Origin: JARFVT01 sp036677425
GTDB taxonomy: Bacteria > Pseudomonadota > Alphaproteobacteria > UBA8366 > Aestuariispiraceae
DNA length: 35,231 bases
NCBI GenBank assembly: GCA_036677425.1
Contig: JARFVT010000009.1
Span: 1-35,231 of the forward strand
Reading direction: 5' to 3'
Positions 1 to 7,727 of this stretch are shown here, in pieces. Positions within the stretch are counted from its first letter, which is position 1; every line of letters starts with the position of its first letter. A model generated the notes under the pieces. The model saw only the letters and a program-made list of their open reading frames with translations. It was not told where the DNA came from and ran no database searches. Position numbers and translations under genes: made by a program.

Positions 1-5
1 GTTGG
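1..5. repeat. Host flank, probable target-site duplication
   Basis: The five bases GTTGG precede the phage terminus TGTAG. Mu-family transposition makes a 5-bp target duplication. The only base visible after the other terminus (35231) is G, the first base of GTTGG, so it agrees with a duplication but cannot prove one. Confidence 0.6.
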
Positions 6-53
6 TGTAGCGCGCCATATGGTTTTACATAGCCCGCCACATGGTTTTTCATA
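6..53. repeat. Phage right end with two tandem transposase sites
   Basis: Two 22-bp copies in direct tandem, 8-29 and 30-51, match at 19 of 22 bases; the shared core is CGCCAYATGGTTTT and both begin with TAGC. The arrangement corresponds to the R1 and R2 MuA-binding sites at the Mu right end. No clear third copy follows. Binding by the phage transposase is inferred from position and repetition. Confidence 0.8.
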
Positions 54-99
54 AAATATTTTTCGTAAATAATCTCATTTGCTGCAATTATAGCAAATA

Positions 100-128
100 T
101 TGACATATTATTTATATATAGATACGAT
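100..128 (+). promoter_or_regulatory. Sigma-70-like promoter of the right-end cargo gene
   Basis: A perfect TTGACA (100-105) is followed after 17 bases by TACGAT (123-128, four of six consensus). It faces the plus-strand gene at 157, which has its own ribosome site AGGAAG about 5 bases before the ATG. The promoter is independent of the phage late operon, as expected for a gene expressed in the lysogen. Confidence 0.6.
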
Positions 129-156
129 TTTGGTATGATTAATAAAGGAAGTCGTA

Positions 157-657
157 ATGTCTGAGCTTATCAACTGTCCATCATGTGATAATCCAACTTC
201 TATTAATGCGATCGCTTGTCCTAACTGCGGCGACCCTGTTAGTGAGGACTGGATTAAACAAAAATCTAAGGTCAAAACTAAGCTTACTAAAAAACATGTT
301 CTATTAATAATTATTATTTTTGCGGTGATATTTTCTTTTTTTCTCAGCACTCTTGATAGACCAACAGCGACTGAAAAAGCCGAAAAAACAGCACAAAATA
401 AAATAAAAGGTTTTCATTGTTTAAACGAATGGAGCGGCGCTCACCCTGATGTTGTTAAAAATGTTGAATATCAAATGAAAGACCCAGATAGCTTTGAACA
501 TATAGAAACAAAAATCACGCCTGTCGATAAATCTGGCTCACATCAATTATACATGAAATACCGCGCCAAAAACAGCTTTGGCGGCATGGTGATTGGTTTG
601 GCAACAGCCACAATAACAAATAGCGATTGTTCTGCAATTATCCTCAGCATCGAGTAA
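157..657 (+). CDS. Zinc-ribbon membrane protein, candidate cargo gene
   Basis: A 166-residue protein. Residues 7-24 hold two Cys pairs (C7xxC10 and C21xxC24, the second in CPNCG), a typical zinc ribbon. A basic linker follows, then one strongly hydrophobic helix at about 48-64, then a polar C-terminal domain with a KGFHCL start and a central DPDSFEH motif. The likely topology is zinc ribbon in the cytoplasm and C-terminal domain outside. It is on the strand opposite to the tail operon, converges on the methyltransferase gene with one base between the stops, and has its own promoter and a good ribosome site. Such isolated genes at the right end of Mu-like phages often serve the lysogen, for example in superinfection exclusion. 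That role is inference; I recognise the architecture but not a named function. Confidence 0.8.
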   Translation: MSELINCPSCDNPTSINAIACPNCGDPVSEDWIKQKSKVKTKLTKKHVLLIIIIFAVIFSFFLSTLDRPTATEKAEKTAQNKIKGFHCLNEWSGAHPDVVKNVEYQMKDPDSFEHIETKITPVDKSGSHQLYMKYRAKNSFGGMVIGLATATITNSDCSAIILSIE

Positions 658-658
658 T

Positions 659-1462
659 TCAATTCATAATAATTAATTCACTTGCCTTGGTTTGTTTGCC
701 GACAGAAATAGAATAATTAAGTTCAACTTTATCCATATCAAAGGCCTTAAATATTGCCCTGATTTCTGGCTTATCATTGATACTTAAAATGAAGCGTCCT
801 TTAATGTTTTCTAATATATTGGCAAGCTTTTCAAAATCTGATCGCTTGAATAAACCTTTGCCATAATCATTTTCATTACCAAAATAAGGTGGATCTAAAT
901 AAAATAAAGTTTTAACCCGATCATAGCGTGGAATAAATTTTTCATATGACAAGCATTCAATAATGACACCCGCCATGCGACCATGCAAATCATCCAACAT
1001 TGAACCAAGTTTAGTTATATCAAATCGCCCACCATAGCCAACTGAGACTCCAAAATTATTGCACGCAACTTTACCACCAAATGCTGTCCTTTGCATATAT
1101 AAAAATCGCGCAGCCCTTTCTAGGTCAGTCAAAACAGATACTGGCGTTGCAACTAATCGTTCGAAATGAGTGCGACAAGTTATTTGATATCGCATCATTT
1201 CCATAAATGGCACATAATGTCGTTGCAAAATCCGATAAAATATTGCCAATTCAGAATTAAAATCGTTTATTACCTCTGATTTTGGACGTTGATTACGTCG
1301 AAGGAACACACCGCCCATGCCAACGAACGCCTCGGCATAAGTATCATGCTCAATATCATTAATTATTGCTATTATTCGCTTTGCCAATTTTGACTTCCCA
1401 CCGATATAAGGTGCTACTGGTTTTATTGGTTCTATATAATTTATACTGTTAAATGTTGACAT
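659..1462 (-). CDS. Dam-like (D12 class) DNA adenine methyltransferase
   Basis: A 267-residue N6-adenine methyltransferase of the D12/Dam class. The AdoMet-binding motif PYIGGKSKL is at residues 18-26, a second glycine-rich segment EAFVGMGG at 44-51, and the catalytic DPPY at 190-193. It is the last gene of the late minus-strand block, after tail gene D and at the phage right end, where Mu carries mom, a DNA modification gene that protects against host restriction. Protection of packaged DNA is a reasonable inference for this gene; the target sequence cannot be read from the protein. The start was chosen because the motifs need the N-terminus and no better ATG lies upstream. The 147-bp region before it can form stable hairpins and may control its expression. 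Confidence 0.9.
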   Translation of the reverse strand: MSTFNSINYIEPIKPVAPYIGGKSKLAKRIIAIINDIEHDTYAEAFVGMGGVFLRRNQRPKSEVINDFNSELAIFYRILQRHYVPFMEMMRYQITCRTHFERLVATPVSVLTDLERAARFLYMQRTAFGGKVACNNFGVSVGYGGRFDITKLGSMLDDLHGRMAGVIIECLSYEKFIPRYDRVKTLFYLDPPYFGNENDYGKGLFKRSDFEKLANILENIKGRFILSINDKPEIRAIFKAFDMDKVELNYSISVGKQTKASELIIMN

Positions 1463-1489
1463 TCTACAAGAATCTTTTCTTTAATAGCC

Positions 1490-1590
1490 CTGTCGGTTGA
1501 TCGACGAACGGGGCAGTTTTTACTGTGAATGTGCAATCCATTCGGCTTGAGATGTTGGTGCATCTCAACCCCCGTTTATTTAAAATAAAC
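1490..1590 (-). promoter_or_regulatory. Three-hairpin leader before the methyltransferase gene
   Basis: The gap between tail gene D and the methyltransferase gene holds three inverted repeats in a row: a perfect AT-rich one at 1574-1590 (8-bp arms GTTTATTT/AAATAAAC), one at 1544-1565 (8-bp arms TTGAGATG/CATCTCAA, 6-base loop), and an interrupted one at 1490-1517 (GCCC..GTCG / CGAC..GGGC). None is followed by a T-run in the direction of the late operon, so a simple terminator for D is not obvious. In Mu, the mom leader folds into an inhibitory stem opened by Com; an analogous leader is possible. A 40-codon frame starting at the ATG in the second hairpin (1437-1559) is open, but I cannot tell whether it is translated. 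Confidence 0.45.
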
Positions 1591-1609
1591 AAGGTATTTC
1601 TTTAATAAT

Positions 1610-2585
1610 CTATGTAACTATCGCATCAATATTAGTTGTAAAACCTGAATTAGACAGTGAATGTTTAACCGATTTGACCACCCATTTACCATTTATTTCA
1701 TCATGTAAATCATCGATAACAATATTTCCTTCCGCATGAATATTAGGCCAGCCATTTGCCAAGCCTAATGATAAAGTTGATTTACCACGCTTAAATTGAT
1801 CAAGCTTACCCACTGCCGCCAGCCGTGCCGTTTCGGCATTGGAAAATCTTTTTTTAATGGTAAAAGAAGGCTCAATAGCCCCAGCCGTTATTATTGTCTC
1901 AACGGCTTTTTCCTTGTCATACCATTTGGCGATTACACTTAAGAAATTACTGCGTTCACCAATTTGACATTGAAAGTCTTTTAAATTTTGTTTTTTAATA
2001 TTGATCGCTGGTAAATTATCACCCGATATATTTTTACCACGGCCTTTTTCAATTAAAATCAGGCTATCAGCCGCAATTTTAAATGTATAATTCAATTCTT
2101 TGGTGATTCTAGTTAAAAAATGTAAATCAGATTCATCGCGCTGGTCTAAATGATTAAATAAAACATCACCCGCAGCTTTTGATATTTTAGGGGAAAGATG
2201 ATGTTCATTTGCAATGGTTTTAATAATATCAGCAAGGCTAGATGATGGCCATGATCTGGTTTTTTTGCGATTTTAATTGTTGCTTCATATCAGCCGCATG
2301 AGCAGTGATTCTTATTTTATTGGGAAAACCAATAATATCGATATTAACTACATTAAATAACCCCATAAAGGTTAAACCAACCGCAATATCTGTATAACCC
2401 ATATATATTAATAGCTTTGCCCCTGTTTTGGGCAAGGATAGTTGATTATCAGGATCAGCAATTAAAATTTCAACCCGGTCGCTGGTAAAACCATCATAAT
2501 CACTAATATCCAAACTTAATAACCGCGATTTAATTAGCTTTGTTATATCTTTATCATTAGCAATAATTTTAAAATCTGGTGTCAT
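1610..2585 (-). pseudogene. D: Tail protein D (P2 gpD-like), frameshifted
   Basis: P2 gpD forms the hub at the tail tip and starts the baseplate. The first part (2585 to 2238) reads 115 residues including DYDGFTSDRVEI and stops just after KSQK. The rest continues in another frame from RSWPSSSLADI through LDQRDESDLHFL, the hallmark of gpD, to the stop at 1610. The break is in a run of seven T (2260-2266, seven A on the coding strand); six A would restore a 324-residue protein, compared with 387 in P2. A separate downstream start at 2095 would give only the last 161 residues. Either the gene is dead or the base count in the run is wrong. It follows gpX, as in P2. Confidence 0.85.
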
Positions 2586-2589
2586 TATA

Positions 2590-2793
2590 CTAATCCCAAA
2601 GATTGATTTTTTGTTTAGATATTTTCACCGCTGCATCTGGTAAATTAATTAAATAACCAGCTGTCAAAATAGGCGATCTATCACAAAGGCCTAAATTCAT
2701 ATCAAAAACCGCCTCAACCATATCAAGATTGCCATAATAACGATAACAAATCGCATCGATGATATCGCCGTCCTTACAACGATATTTAATCAT
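2590..2793 (-). CDS. X: Tail protein X (P2 gpX-like, LysM-type)
   Basis: A 67-residue protein with the short LysM-like pattern of P2 gpX: a DGDIIDAICYRYYG segment near residues 8-21, then ILTAGYLINLP at 42-52. P2 gpX is a small tail protein needed for tail completion. Its length equals that of P2 gpX. The ATG overlaps the last codon of gpU by 4 bases, and the gene ends 5 bases before gene D, so translation is probably coupled. Intact, unlike both neighbours. Confidence 0.9.
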   Translation of the reverse strand: MIKYRCKDGDIIDAICYRYYGNLDMVEAVFDMNLGLCDRSPILTAGYLINLPDAAVKISKQKINLWD

Positions 2794-3202
2794 AATAATA
2801 TCTCCAAATCATCATCACCATATTCCATAAGCCGCATGGAAAAATCGATTTTTTGTGGTATGCCATATTGATTAAGCTTTGTATGATTTTCGGTTATTTC
2901 TAAAATACAAAATTTACCTAAATTATCACCAAATTGACTTATTAATAATAATGGTTTGCCGCGTGATGCCTCGTTACGCATTGCATTGATTTGTCCTAAA
3001 CCACCTTTAAAATATGGGAAAATAACCCTGATAAATTAATTATATCCGATCCACTACCGATAAATTGCGCTATTGGCTTTGCACCAACGCGATCGAGGCT
3101 TTGCCATCGATAATTCGATTTGCGCTCAAGCGTTTGATAGGCAGCCCGCTCTAATGAAAAGCTATAGCTACCAAGCTGCATCATAACAATGTTATCAGTC
3201 AT
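2790..3202 (-). pseudogene. U: Tail protein U (P2 gpU-like), frameshifted
   Basis: P2 gpU is a tail terminator/completion protein. The first part (MTDNIVMMQLGSYSF, then YRWQSLDRVGAKPIAQF and a GSGSDIINLSGLF segment) stops early at 2996. Shifting frame at the run AAAA at 3019-3022 (TTTT on the coding strand) gives FPYFKGGLGQINAMRNEA joined to the rest of gpU (GKPLLL... to IDFSMRLMEYGDDDL), ending at 2790. One extra T would restore 137 residues; P2 gpU has 159. The ATG at 3202 overlaps the tape measure stop, so I prefer it to the GTG/ATG a few codons upstream. The two pieces in the present frame are 68 and 63 codons. Confidence 0.85.
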
Positions 3203-5360
3203 ATAATGCCCCATTTTGCTGTATTGTTATTTGCCGCGATATTTCTTTGGCTAAGTTATTTGCATCTTGTCCGGGTTGTTGATTAATTGTTATCATATTA
3301 TTATTGGTTTGATTGATTTGCGCCGCTGGCACCATTGGTGGTTTTGATAAATTATTTAATACATCTGGTGATGGAGCATCTGAAACCGACGTTAATGCCG
3401 CACCCGCAGCAATAGTATTTTTATTATCAGATATAGCATTTGATGAATCATCTAAAACAGGCGGTACTGGTAAAATAACGACGGGATCTAATGCCACACC
3501 AGCAGCAATAGCATTTCTATTACCAGATATAGCATTTGATGAACCATCTAAAACAGGCGGCACTGGTAAAATAACCACGGACGCTAATGCCACACCAGCG
3601 GCAATAGCATTTTTGCCCCCTGATATAGCCTTGGATGGATTTTCTTTACCATTATTAACTGGTGTTTCCTCATCATCACCAGTTAACCAATCCCACGCAT
3701 CACCAACAGTTTTTGCCGCTGTTTCTACCGATGATATGATGCCGCCCATAACCACATCCCAATTTTTATATAAAGTCCAAATAGCAACAGAAACAGCAGC
3801 TATACCTACAATCAATAAACCAATAGGGTTTGCCATCATTGCAACATTCCATGCCCATTGCGCCGCAGTAACAATTGCAATACCTGCACCAAAAGTTATC
3901 ATTCCCGCCGCAATAGACCCGATAATTTGCCCTATCACAGGATATTCTTCCATTGCCGTACCAGCCCAGCCAGTTAGCTCGATTAACGGTTCAAGCACGG
4001 CACTAACCGCTGGTAATAATGTTGCACCAAATGTTGTTCCTAATTGCCCAACATTTTTATTAAATCTTGCAATTTTACCCGGTGCGGAATCTAAAAACTT
4101 CTCATATGCTTTATCAACGACACCAGCTGATTGATCACGAACCGCAATAAACCCTGCGTTTAACTTTTCCATATCGCTAATAAGCAAAGCAACCGCACCA
4201 CCTTCATCGCCAAACATTTCTTGAATTGCGGCGGCTTTTTTATCGGGGTCGTCAAAAACTTCCATTGCAACGCTTAAATTATTCAATGTGGCAATCATAT
4301 CCAACTGACCATTAGAATTTCTAACCAAATCAAAACCAAGGGCTTCTGATGCTTTGCCCATTTGCCTTAAGATTGCATTCATCGCAGTGCCAGCGGAACT
4401 TCCCATTATCATAGAGCTATTTAATTGCCCTAAAACCGCCGCTGTTTGATCAAGCGGCACATTATATTTTATCGCAGCCTTAGCACCTTCTTTAAAACTT
4501 TCGCCTAATTGACCAAAATCCCTAATTTGATATTTTAATTGCGTCTTGGTCAAAATATCACCAATTTTTTGCAATTTATCTTTGGTGCTGCCATCTAATG
4601 ATTTACCAAAATTATTGTAAATACCGCCAATTATTTCACCAACAGCTTCGGCTTGGCCGTTGGTAACTTTTGCAACTTTTGCCGTAACCTCTGACCCGAT
4701 CATCGCCGCCAAAGAATCAAGGCCCGCTGAATTAAGCGCATATTGAATATCCAAAATTTCAATTTCGCTCGCAAGCGAATTTCTTGCATAAGAACTCGCA
4801 TGTTTAGATGCTTTTTCGACCGCCGCTTCGGTGTCCTTTGCGTTAATAACTGTGCTTAACCTAATTTTGGCTTCGGCGAGTTTTGATGCCCCGCCAACCA
4901 TCTTACCCAACCCCCAAACCGCACCAACCGCGCCCAGCATCTGCCCACGTAAAGAACCCATTTTACTGGCTGCACGCCTACGGCCATCGATTGCCTTTTC
5001 TTGTCGTAAAATTCGTTTATTCTGGCGCATTAATTTATCTTGGGTTTTACCGATTGATATAATTTCAAAGCCATAACCCTTAGCCGCAGATTTTGCCGAT
5101 TTATAACGTTTTTCAACTTCGGCAATACCCGCGTCAAGCCGCTTACTGCTGCGACCTAAAGACGTTTGCTTTGCCCGCAATGATGACAATTGATTGCGAT
5201 ATTTTATAACCGATTTTGTTGTCTCCATCTTGCGATTGTTTTTTTCTAATGCCGCGCCTAATTTTGATACTTTTTGCTCTGCACTATCAAATGTGCTAAA
5301 GTATTTTTTACCAAGGGTGGCGCCAATGATAATTGAAACTGCAAGGGCTGTTTTCGACAT
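3195..5360 (-). CDS. T: Tail tape measure protein (P2 gpT-like)
   Basis: A 721-residue tape measure protein that sets tail length and fills the tube before ejection. The first 150 residues are charged and helical (coiled-coil type). Residues about 190-440 form the conserved TP901-type tape measure core (with MIGSEVTAKVAKVTNGQAEA and GSSAGTAMNAILRQMGKA), followed by hydrophobic helices around 470-540. The C-terminal part carries three copies of a 32-residue repeat (NAIAAGVAL..VVILPVPPVLD), matching a 96-bp DNA repeat. It has a clear ribosome site AAGGAT before the ATG. It follows E/E' as in P2; P2 gpT has 815 residues. The reading frame is intact. Confidence 0.92.
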   Translation of the reverse strand: MSKTALAVSIIIGATLGKKYFSTFDSAEQKVSKLGAALEKNNRKMETTKSVIKYRNQLSSLRAKQTSLGRSSKRLDAGIAEVEKRYKSAKSAAKGYGFEIISIGKTQDKLMRQNKRILRQEKAIDGRRRAASKMGSLRGQMLGAVGAVWGLGKMVGGASKLAEAKIRLSTVINAKDTEAAVEKASKHASSYARNSLASEIEILDIQYALNSAGLDSLAAMIGSEVTAKVAKVTNGQAEAVGEIIGGIYNNFGKSLDGSTKDKLQKIGDILTKTQLKYQIRDFGQLGESFKEGAKAAIKYNVPLDQTAAVLGQLNSSMIMGSSAGTAMNAILRQMGKASEALGFDLVRNSNGQLDMIATLNNLSVAMEVFDDPDKKAAAIQEMFGDEGGAVALLISDMEKLNAGFIAVRDQSAGVVDKAYEKFLDSAPGKIARFNKNVGQLGTTFGATLLPAVSAVLEPLIELTGWAGTAMEEYPVIGQIIGSIAAGMITFGAGIAIVTAAQWAWNVAMMANPIGLLIVGIAAVSVAIWTLYKNWDVVMGGIISSVETAAKTVGDAWDWLTGDDEETPVNNGKENPSKAISGGKNAIAAGVALASVVILPVPPVLDGSSNAISGNRNAIAAGVALDPVVILPVPPVLDDSSNAISDNKNTIAAGAALTSVSDAPSPDVLNNLSKPPMVPAAQINQTNNNMITINQQPGQDANNLAKEISRQITIQQNGALYD
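3394..3645. repeat. 96-bp tandem repeat in the tape measure gene
   Basis: Units begin at 3394, 3490 and 3586, each at AATGCCRCACC; the last is partial and diverged. The period is exactly 96 bp, or 32 codons. Units 1 and 2 differ at a modest number of positions, several of them silent. Because tape measure length sets tail length, gain or loss of a unit would be expected to alter tail length, unless this region is a spacer outside the ruler. Confidence 0.85.
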
Positions 5361-5586
5361 GAAATATTATCCTTATTATCTTTTTTTAATGCTGTTATGG
5401 TTATTTATTTTTGCAATCATGTTATTTTCAATTGATGGTAATATTTTTGGCATTGCCGCTGGTACTTTAATCGTTGCTTTTATTATATTCATACCACTGG
5501 TTTTTATCGCAGCCATGATCGGCAAATCCACTTATTTTATTAAAGATATCATTGCCGATCTTTTTGATATTCATTTGAAATCTTGA
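5359..5586 (+). CDS. Two-helix membrane protein on the opposite strand
   Basis: A 75-residue protein with two predicted membrane helices (about 7-24 and 28-53) and an amphipathic tail (IKDIIADLFD). It lies in the roughly 190-bp gap between E' and T, a position with no gene in P2, and reads against the tail operon. Its ATG shares CATG with the start of the tape measure gene, and its end overlaps E' by 38 bases. Codon choice resembles the surrounding phage genes. No good ribosome site precedes the ATG, which lowers confidence. If real, it is probably a lysogen-expressed cargo gene such as an exclusion protein; this is inference. A longer frame from 5194 exists but reads antisense through the tape measure gene. 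Confidence 0.5.
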   Translation: MKYYPYYLFLMLLWLFIFAIMLFSIDGNIFGIAAGTLIVAFIIFIPLVFIAAMIGKSTYFIKDIIADLFDIHLKS

Positions 5587-5701
5587 TCCATTCGATTAAT
5601 TCGGCGCAACTAAAATTTAACATTTCTGATAATGGCCAGCCGGTATTTGTTGATAAAATCAAACAGCCACGCATTGCATCAGATTTTGTTAGGACAAAAA
5701 A
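5549..5701 (-). CDS. Tail protein E' (P2 GpE family) extension
   Basis: In P2, gpE' is made as an E+E' fusion by a -1 ribosomal frameshift at TTTTTTG and acts as a tail chaperone. Here the same heptamer T TTT TTG sits at 5701-5695 in the correct frame, and the -1 frame runs on for 50 codons to a TGA at 5549. It ends with GWPLSEMLNFSCAELIEW, which matches the W-x-P..E...S..EL..W pattern of GpE-family proteins. An internal ATG at 5674 could also give a free 41-residue product. Whether any E+E' is made is doubtful, because the E part has two stop codons before the slip site. Confidence 0.7.
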   Translation of the reverse strand, partial: FFVLTKSDAMRGCLILSTNTGWPLSEMLNFSCAELIEWIKISNEYQKDRQ

Positions 5702-5940
5702 TCTGAATATACCACTTGCTATGCCGAATAATCAGATAAAAATAATTGATGGTTCAATTAAACTTCAACCTCGCACAGGCTTGCAAAAAGAATTATTTCT
5801 TTTTCGGCGGGTGTGCCACCAGCTTTATCAGCTGATAGCGAATGATGTACACGCGGCGGCAACATCTTTAATTTTGTAATATCAACACCATTATATTTAA
5901 TCTTATTTTTTAATTTAATCTCGGTTGTCGCTTCAGGCAT
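5689..5940 (-). pseudogene. E: Tail assembly chaperone E, two in-frame stops
   Basis: The first 60 residues (with VDITKLKMLPPRV, then a KAGGTPAEKE segment and LFASLCEVEV) match the phage tail assembly chaperone pattern. Reading on past the TAA at codon 61 gives LNHQLFLSDYSA, then TAG at codon 74, then QVVYSDFLS and the natural stop at 5689. The LSDY..xQ...DFL pattern, and the slippery site in the expected register just before the end, show that the frame itself is conserved. Two nonsense codons (TAA and TAG) therefore interrupt an 83-codon gene. The ribosome site AGGAAA is intact. The truncated 60-residue protein lacks the end of E and cannot enter the E+E' fusion. Confidence 0.75.
5695..5701 (-). 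promoter_or_regulatory. P2-type -1 frameshift slippery site (T TTT TTG)
   Basis: On the coding strand the bases are TTTTTTG, read T TTT TTG in the E frame, the same heptamer used by P2 to join E to E'. The E stop follows directly (TCC TAA), and the -1 frame opens into E'. The site is preserved even though E carries two upstream stop codons. Confidence 0.75.
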
Positions 5941-5973
5941 AATTATTTCCTATCAATTTATTTTTATAACAAG

Positions 5974-6474
5974 TTAAAGACCAAGTGCAGACCTAGTTAA
6001 AGACAACATATCTTTGCCATTAATTTCCAAAATCATATTAACCGCGTCGATATTAATAACTACATTGCTACCAATTGTTAATTTTAATGCCCGCGCGGTG
6101 AAACTATATTTACTTTGCGCATCGCCGCCCGGTTTCCATGATCCCGCATCAATTTCTTTTAATAACCCACGCATTTCATAAATCACCGCTTCGGTTTGAT
6201 CGCCATAACCTTGCGCCCCACGAATGGTGAATGCTAAATCTGGTTTGCCAAAATTTGCATGCAAAATGCTTGATGTTTCTTTAACGCTAAAAGAAAATTC
6301 CATTTTTTCAACTTCGGGCATTGCTAAATCAATTGGTGTCACCATCCCACCCGCTATGAATTCTTCAACTTTAAGGACAAGTTTTGGCGGTGTGCCTTCC
6401 GTTATTTTGCCCGCAAAACCCTGTCCATCGACAAAGGCCGTAAATTTATTTAAAGTTTTTGGTAAATCAACCAT
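5974..6474 (-). CDS. FII: Tail tube protein (P2 FII-like)
   Basis: A 166-residue major tail tube protein; hexameric rings of it form the inner tube of the contractile tail. The P2 FII pattern is clear: MVDLPKTLNKFTAFVDG at the N-terminus, PPKLVLKVEEFIAGGM near 29-44, and an internal GSWKPGGDAQSKYSF segment. P2 FII has 172 residues. Ribosome site AGGAAT precedes the ATG. It lies directly after the sheath gene, as in P2, and the frame is intact. Confidence 0.92.
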   Translation of the reverse strand: MVDLPKTLNKFTAFVDGQGFAGKITEGTPPKLVLKVEEFIAGGMVTPIDLAMPEVEKMEFSFSVKETSSILHANFGKPDLAFTIRGAQGYGDQTEAVIYEMRGLLKEIDAGSWKPGGDAQSKYSFTARALKLTIGSNVVINIDAVNMILEINGKDMLSLTRSALGL

Positions 6475-6516
6475 TTTTAATTCCTATCTAATTTCAAATA
6501 TTTGTTAAAATATTGA

Positions 6517-7712
6517 TTATGCCGCGATTAATTTATCCATCAATTCACTATAATAACCATTATTGCGATATGCCCTATATGTTAATCGCTCCATTGGCGC
6601 GGGTGGCTCTATATCAAAATCAAAATAAATTTGACCAGATTCCAAGCTTGATTGCGTGTTTAATTCTTTATCTAACCAACAAGACCCGCCAATTATTGCG
6701 CCTCTGGCTTTTAGGCTATTTAAATAATCTTGGACACTACCCTCAATATCGCGCAATAATTGCTCTGAAAATGGCCTATCAACCGCCCATAAAAAGGCTT
6801 TTTCAACCGATTCATAAATCATATCGGCGGTGCGCCTAACCGATAGAAATGCCCATTTAGGATCGCTTGATGTGGTGCGATTGCCCCATAATCGATAACC
6901 AGATTGATTAACAACCACAGCAATTTTATTTTCATTTAAATAATTTGCCTGACTATTAACATCTGACATATTAAAATTAATTGGTCGGCTTGTGCCACCA
7001 ATGCCAAAAATTTCTTTATTTGACGGCGACCACCAAAAACCTTTTGTTGCATCAGTCCGCGCAATAACCCCCGCCACCCGCGCCGCTGCGGGTCTATTTT
7101 CAAAGCTATTTGTTATGACATTCCAAACTTTCACGCCGCCTTCGACAATATAAACTCGATCGCTGCCAAAATCATTGGCATAGGCAACCGCATCAACATC
7201 GTTAGTACCTGGTCCATCTGCCACAATCCATCCACGTAATTTTGGTGCAATGGTTTCTAATTCTGCCATCACAGGGTTTTTTAGGCCATTAAAGCGTTGA
7301 GACGTATAACCTGGCGCAATTAATATTCTTGGCGTAACACCAAATAAAGATTGGGCATCCATAAAGGCATGAATCCCAGTACCCGCCGTTACATCACCGA
7401 CTATATTGCTTATGGTGGCTGTAATATCAGAACCATTTGCAACGCGCACAATAATAACCATTGCCCTGCCTGATCATAAATATCATCCATTGCATCTTTT
7501 AATGTGCCAAGCCCTTTGCCTGTGACATCAAGCTTACCCGCTAATCTTGGTTGATTAACCAAAAGAACAGGCTGATTTAATGGAAAGACATTTGGATCAG
7601 CATCTGGCGCTGTGCCGATTAGACCAATAACGGCTGATTTAACAGTTTTAATTGGCCTTGTGCCGCTATCAATTTGAATAACTTCCACGCCGTGTAAAAA
7701 ATCTGTTGTCAT
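6517..7712 (-). pseudogene. FI: Tail sheath protein (P2 FI-like), frameshifted
   Basis: The contractile sheath subunit. The first frame from 7712 gives MTTDFLHGVEVIQIDSG and VIGLIGTAPDADPN, then turns to non-homologous sequence after DQAG. The second frame continues with MVIIVRVANGSDITAT, PRILIAPGYTS, VDRPFSEQLLRDI and on to the stop at 6517. The shift is at three C at 7464-7466 (GGG on the coding strand); a fourth G would give DQAGAMVIIVRV and a 398-residue protein, against 396 in P2. An ATG sits at the start of the second frame (7461), so a 314-residue C-terminal piece could be made, but the N-terminal handle needed for sheath assembly would be missing. Good ribosome site AAGGAG. Confidence 0.88.
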
Positions 7713-7727
7713 AAGTTATCTCCTTTT

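Noticed and set aside
1437..1559. 40-codon frame before the methyltransferase gene as a Com-like regulator
   Set aside because: No CxxC zinc pattern and no match to Com; it begins inside a hairpin and overlaps the methyltransferase start.
3313..4134. Long plus-strand open frame (273 codons) opposite the tape measure gene
   Set aside because: It lies wholly antisense to a well-recognised tape measure gene, and its Pro/Ala/Thr-rich text mirrors the repeats of that gene.
7410..7712. The 100-codon N-terminal sheath frame as a separate gene
   Set aside because: Homology to sheath breaks off inside it at a G-run and resumes in another frame at once; the last 15 residues are frameshifted text.
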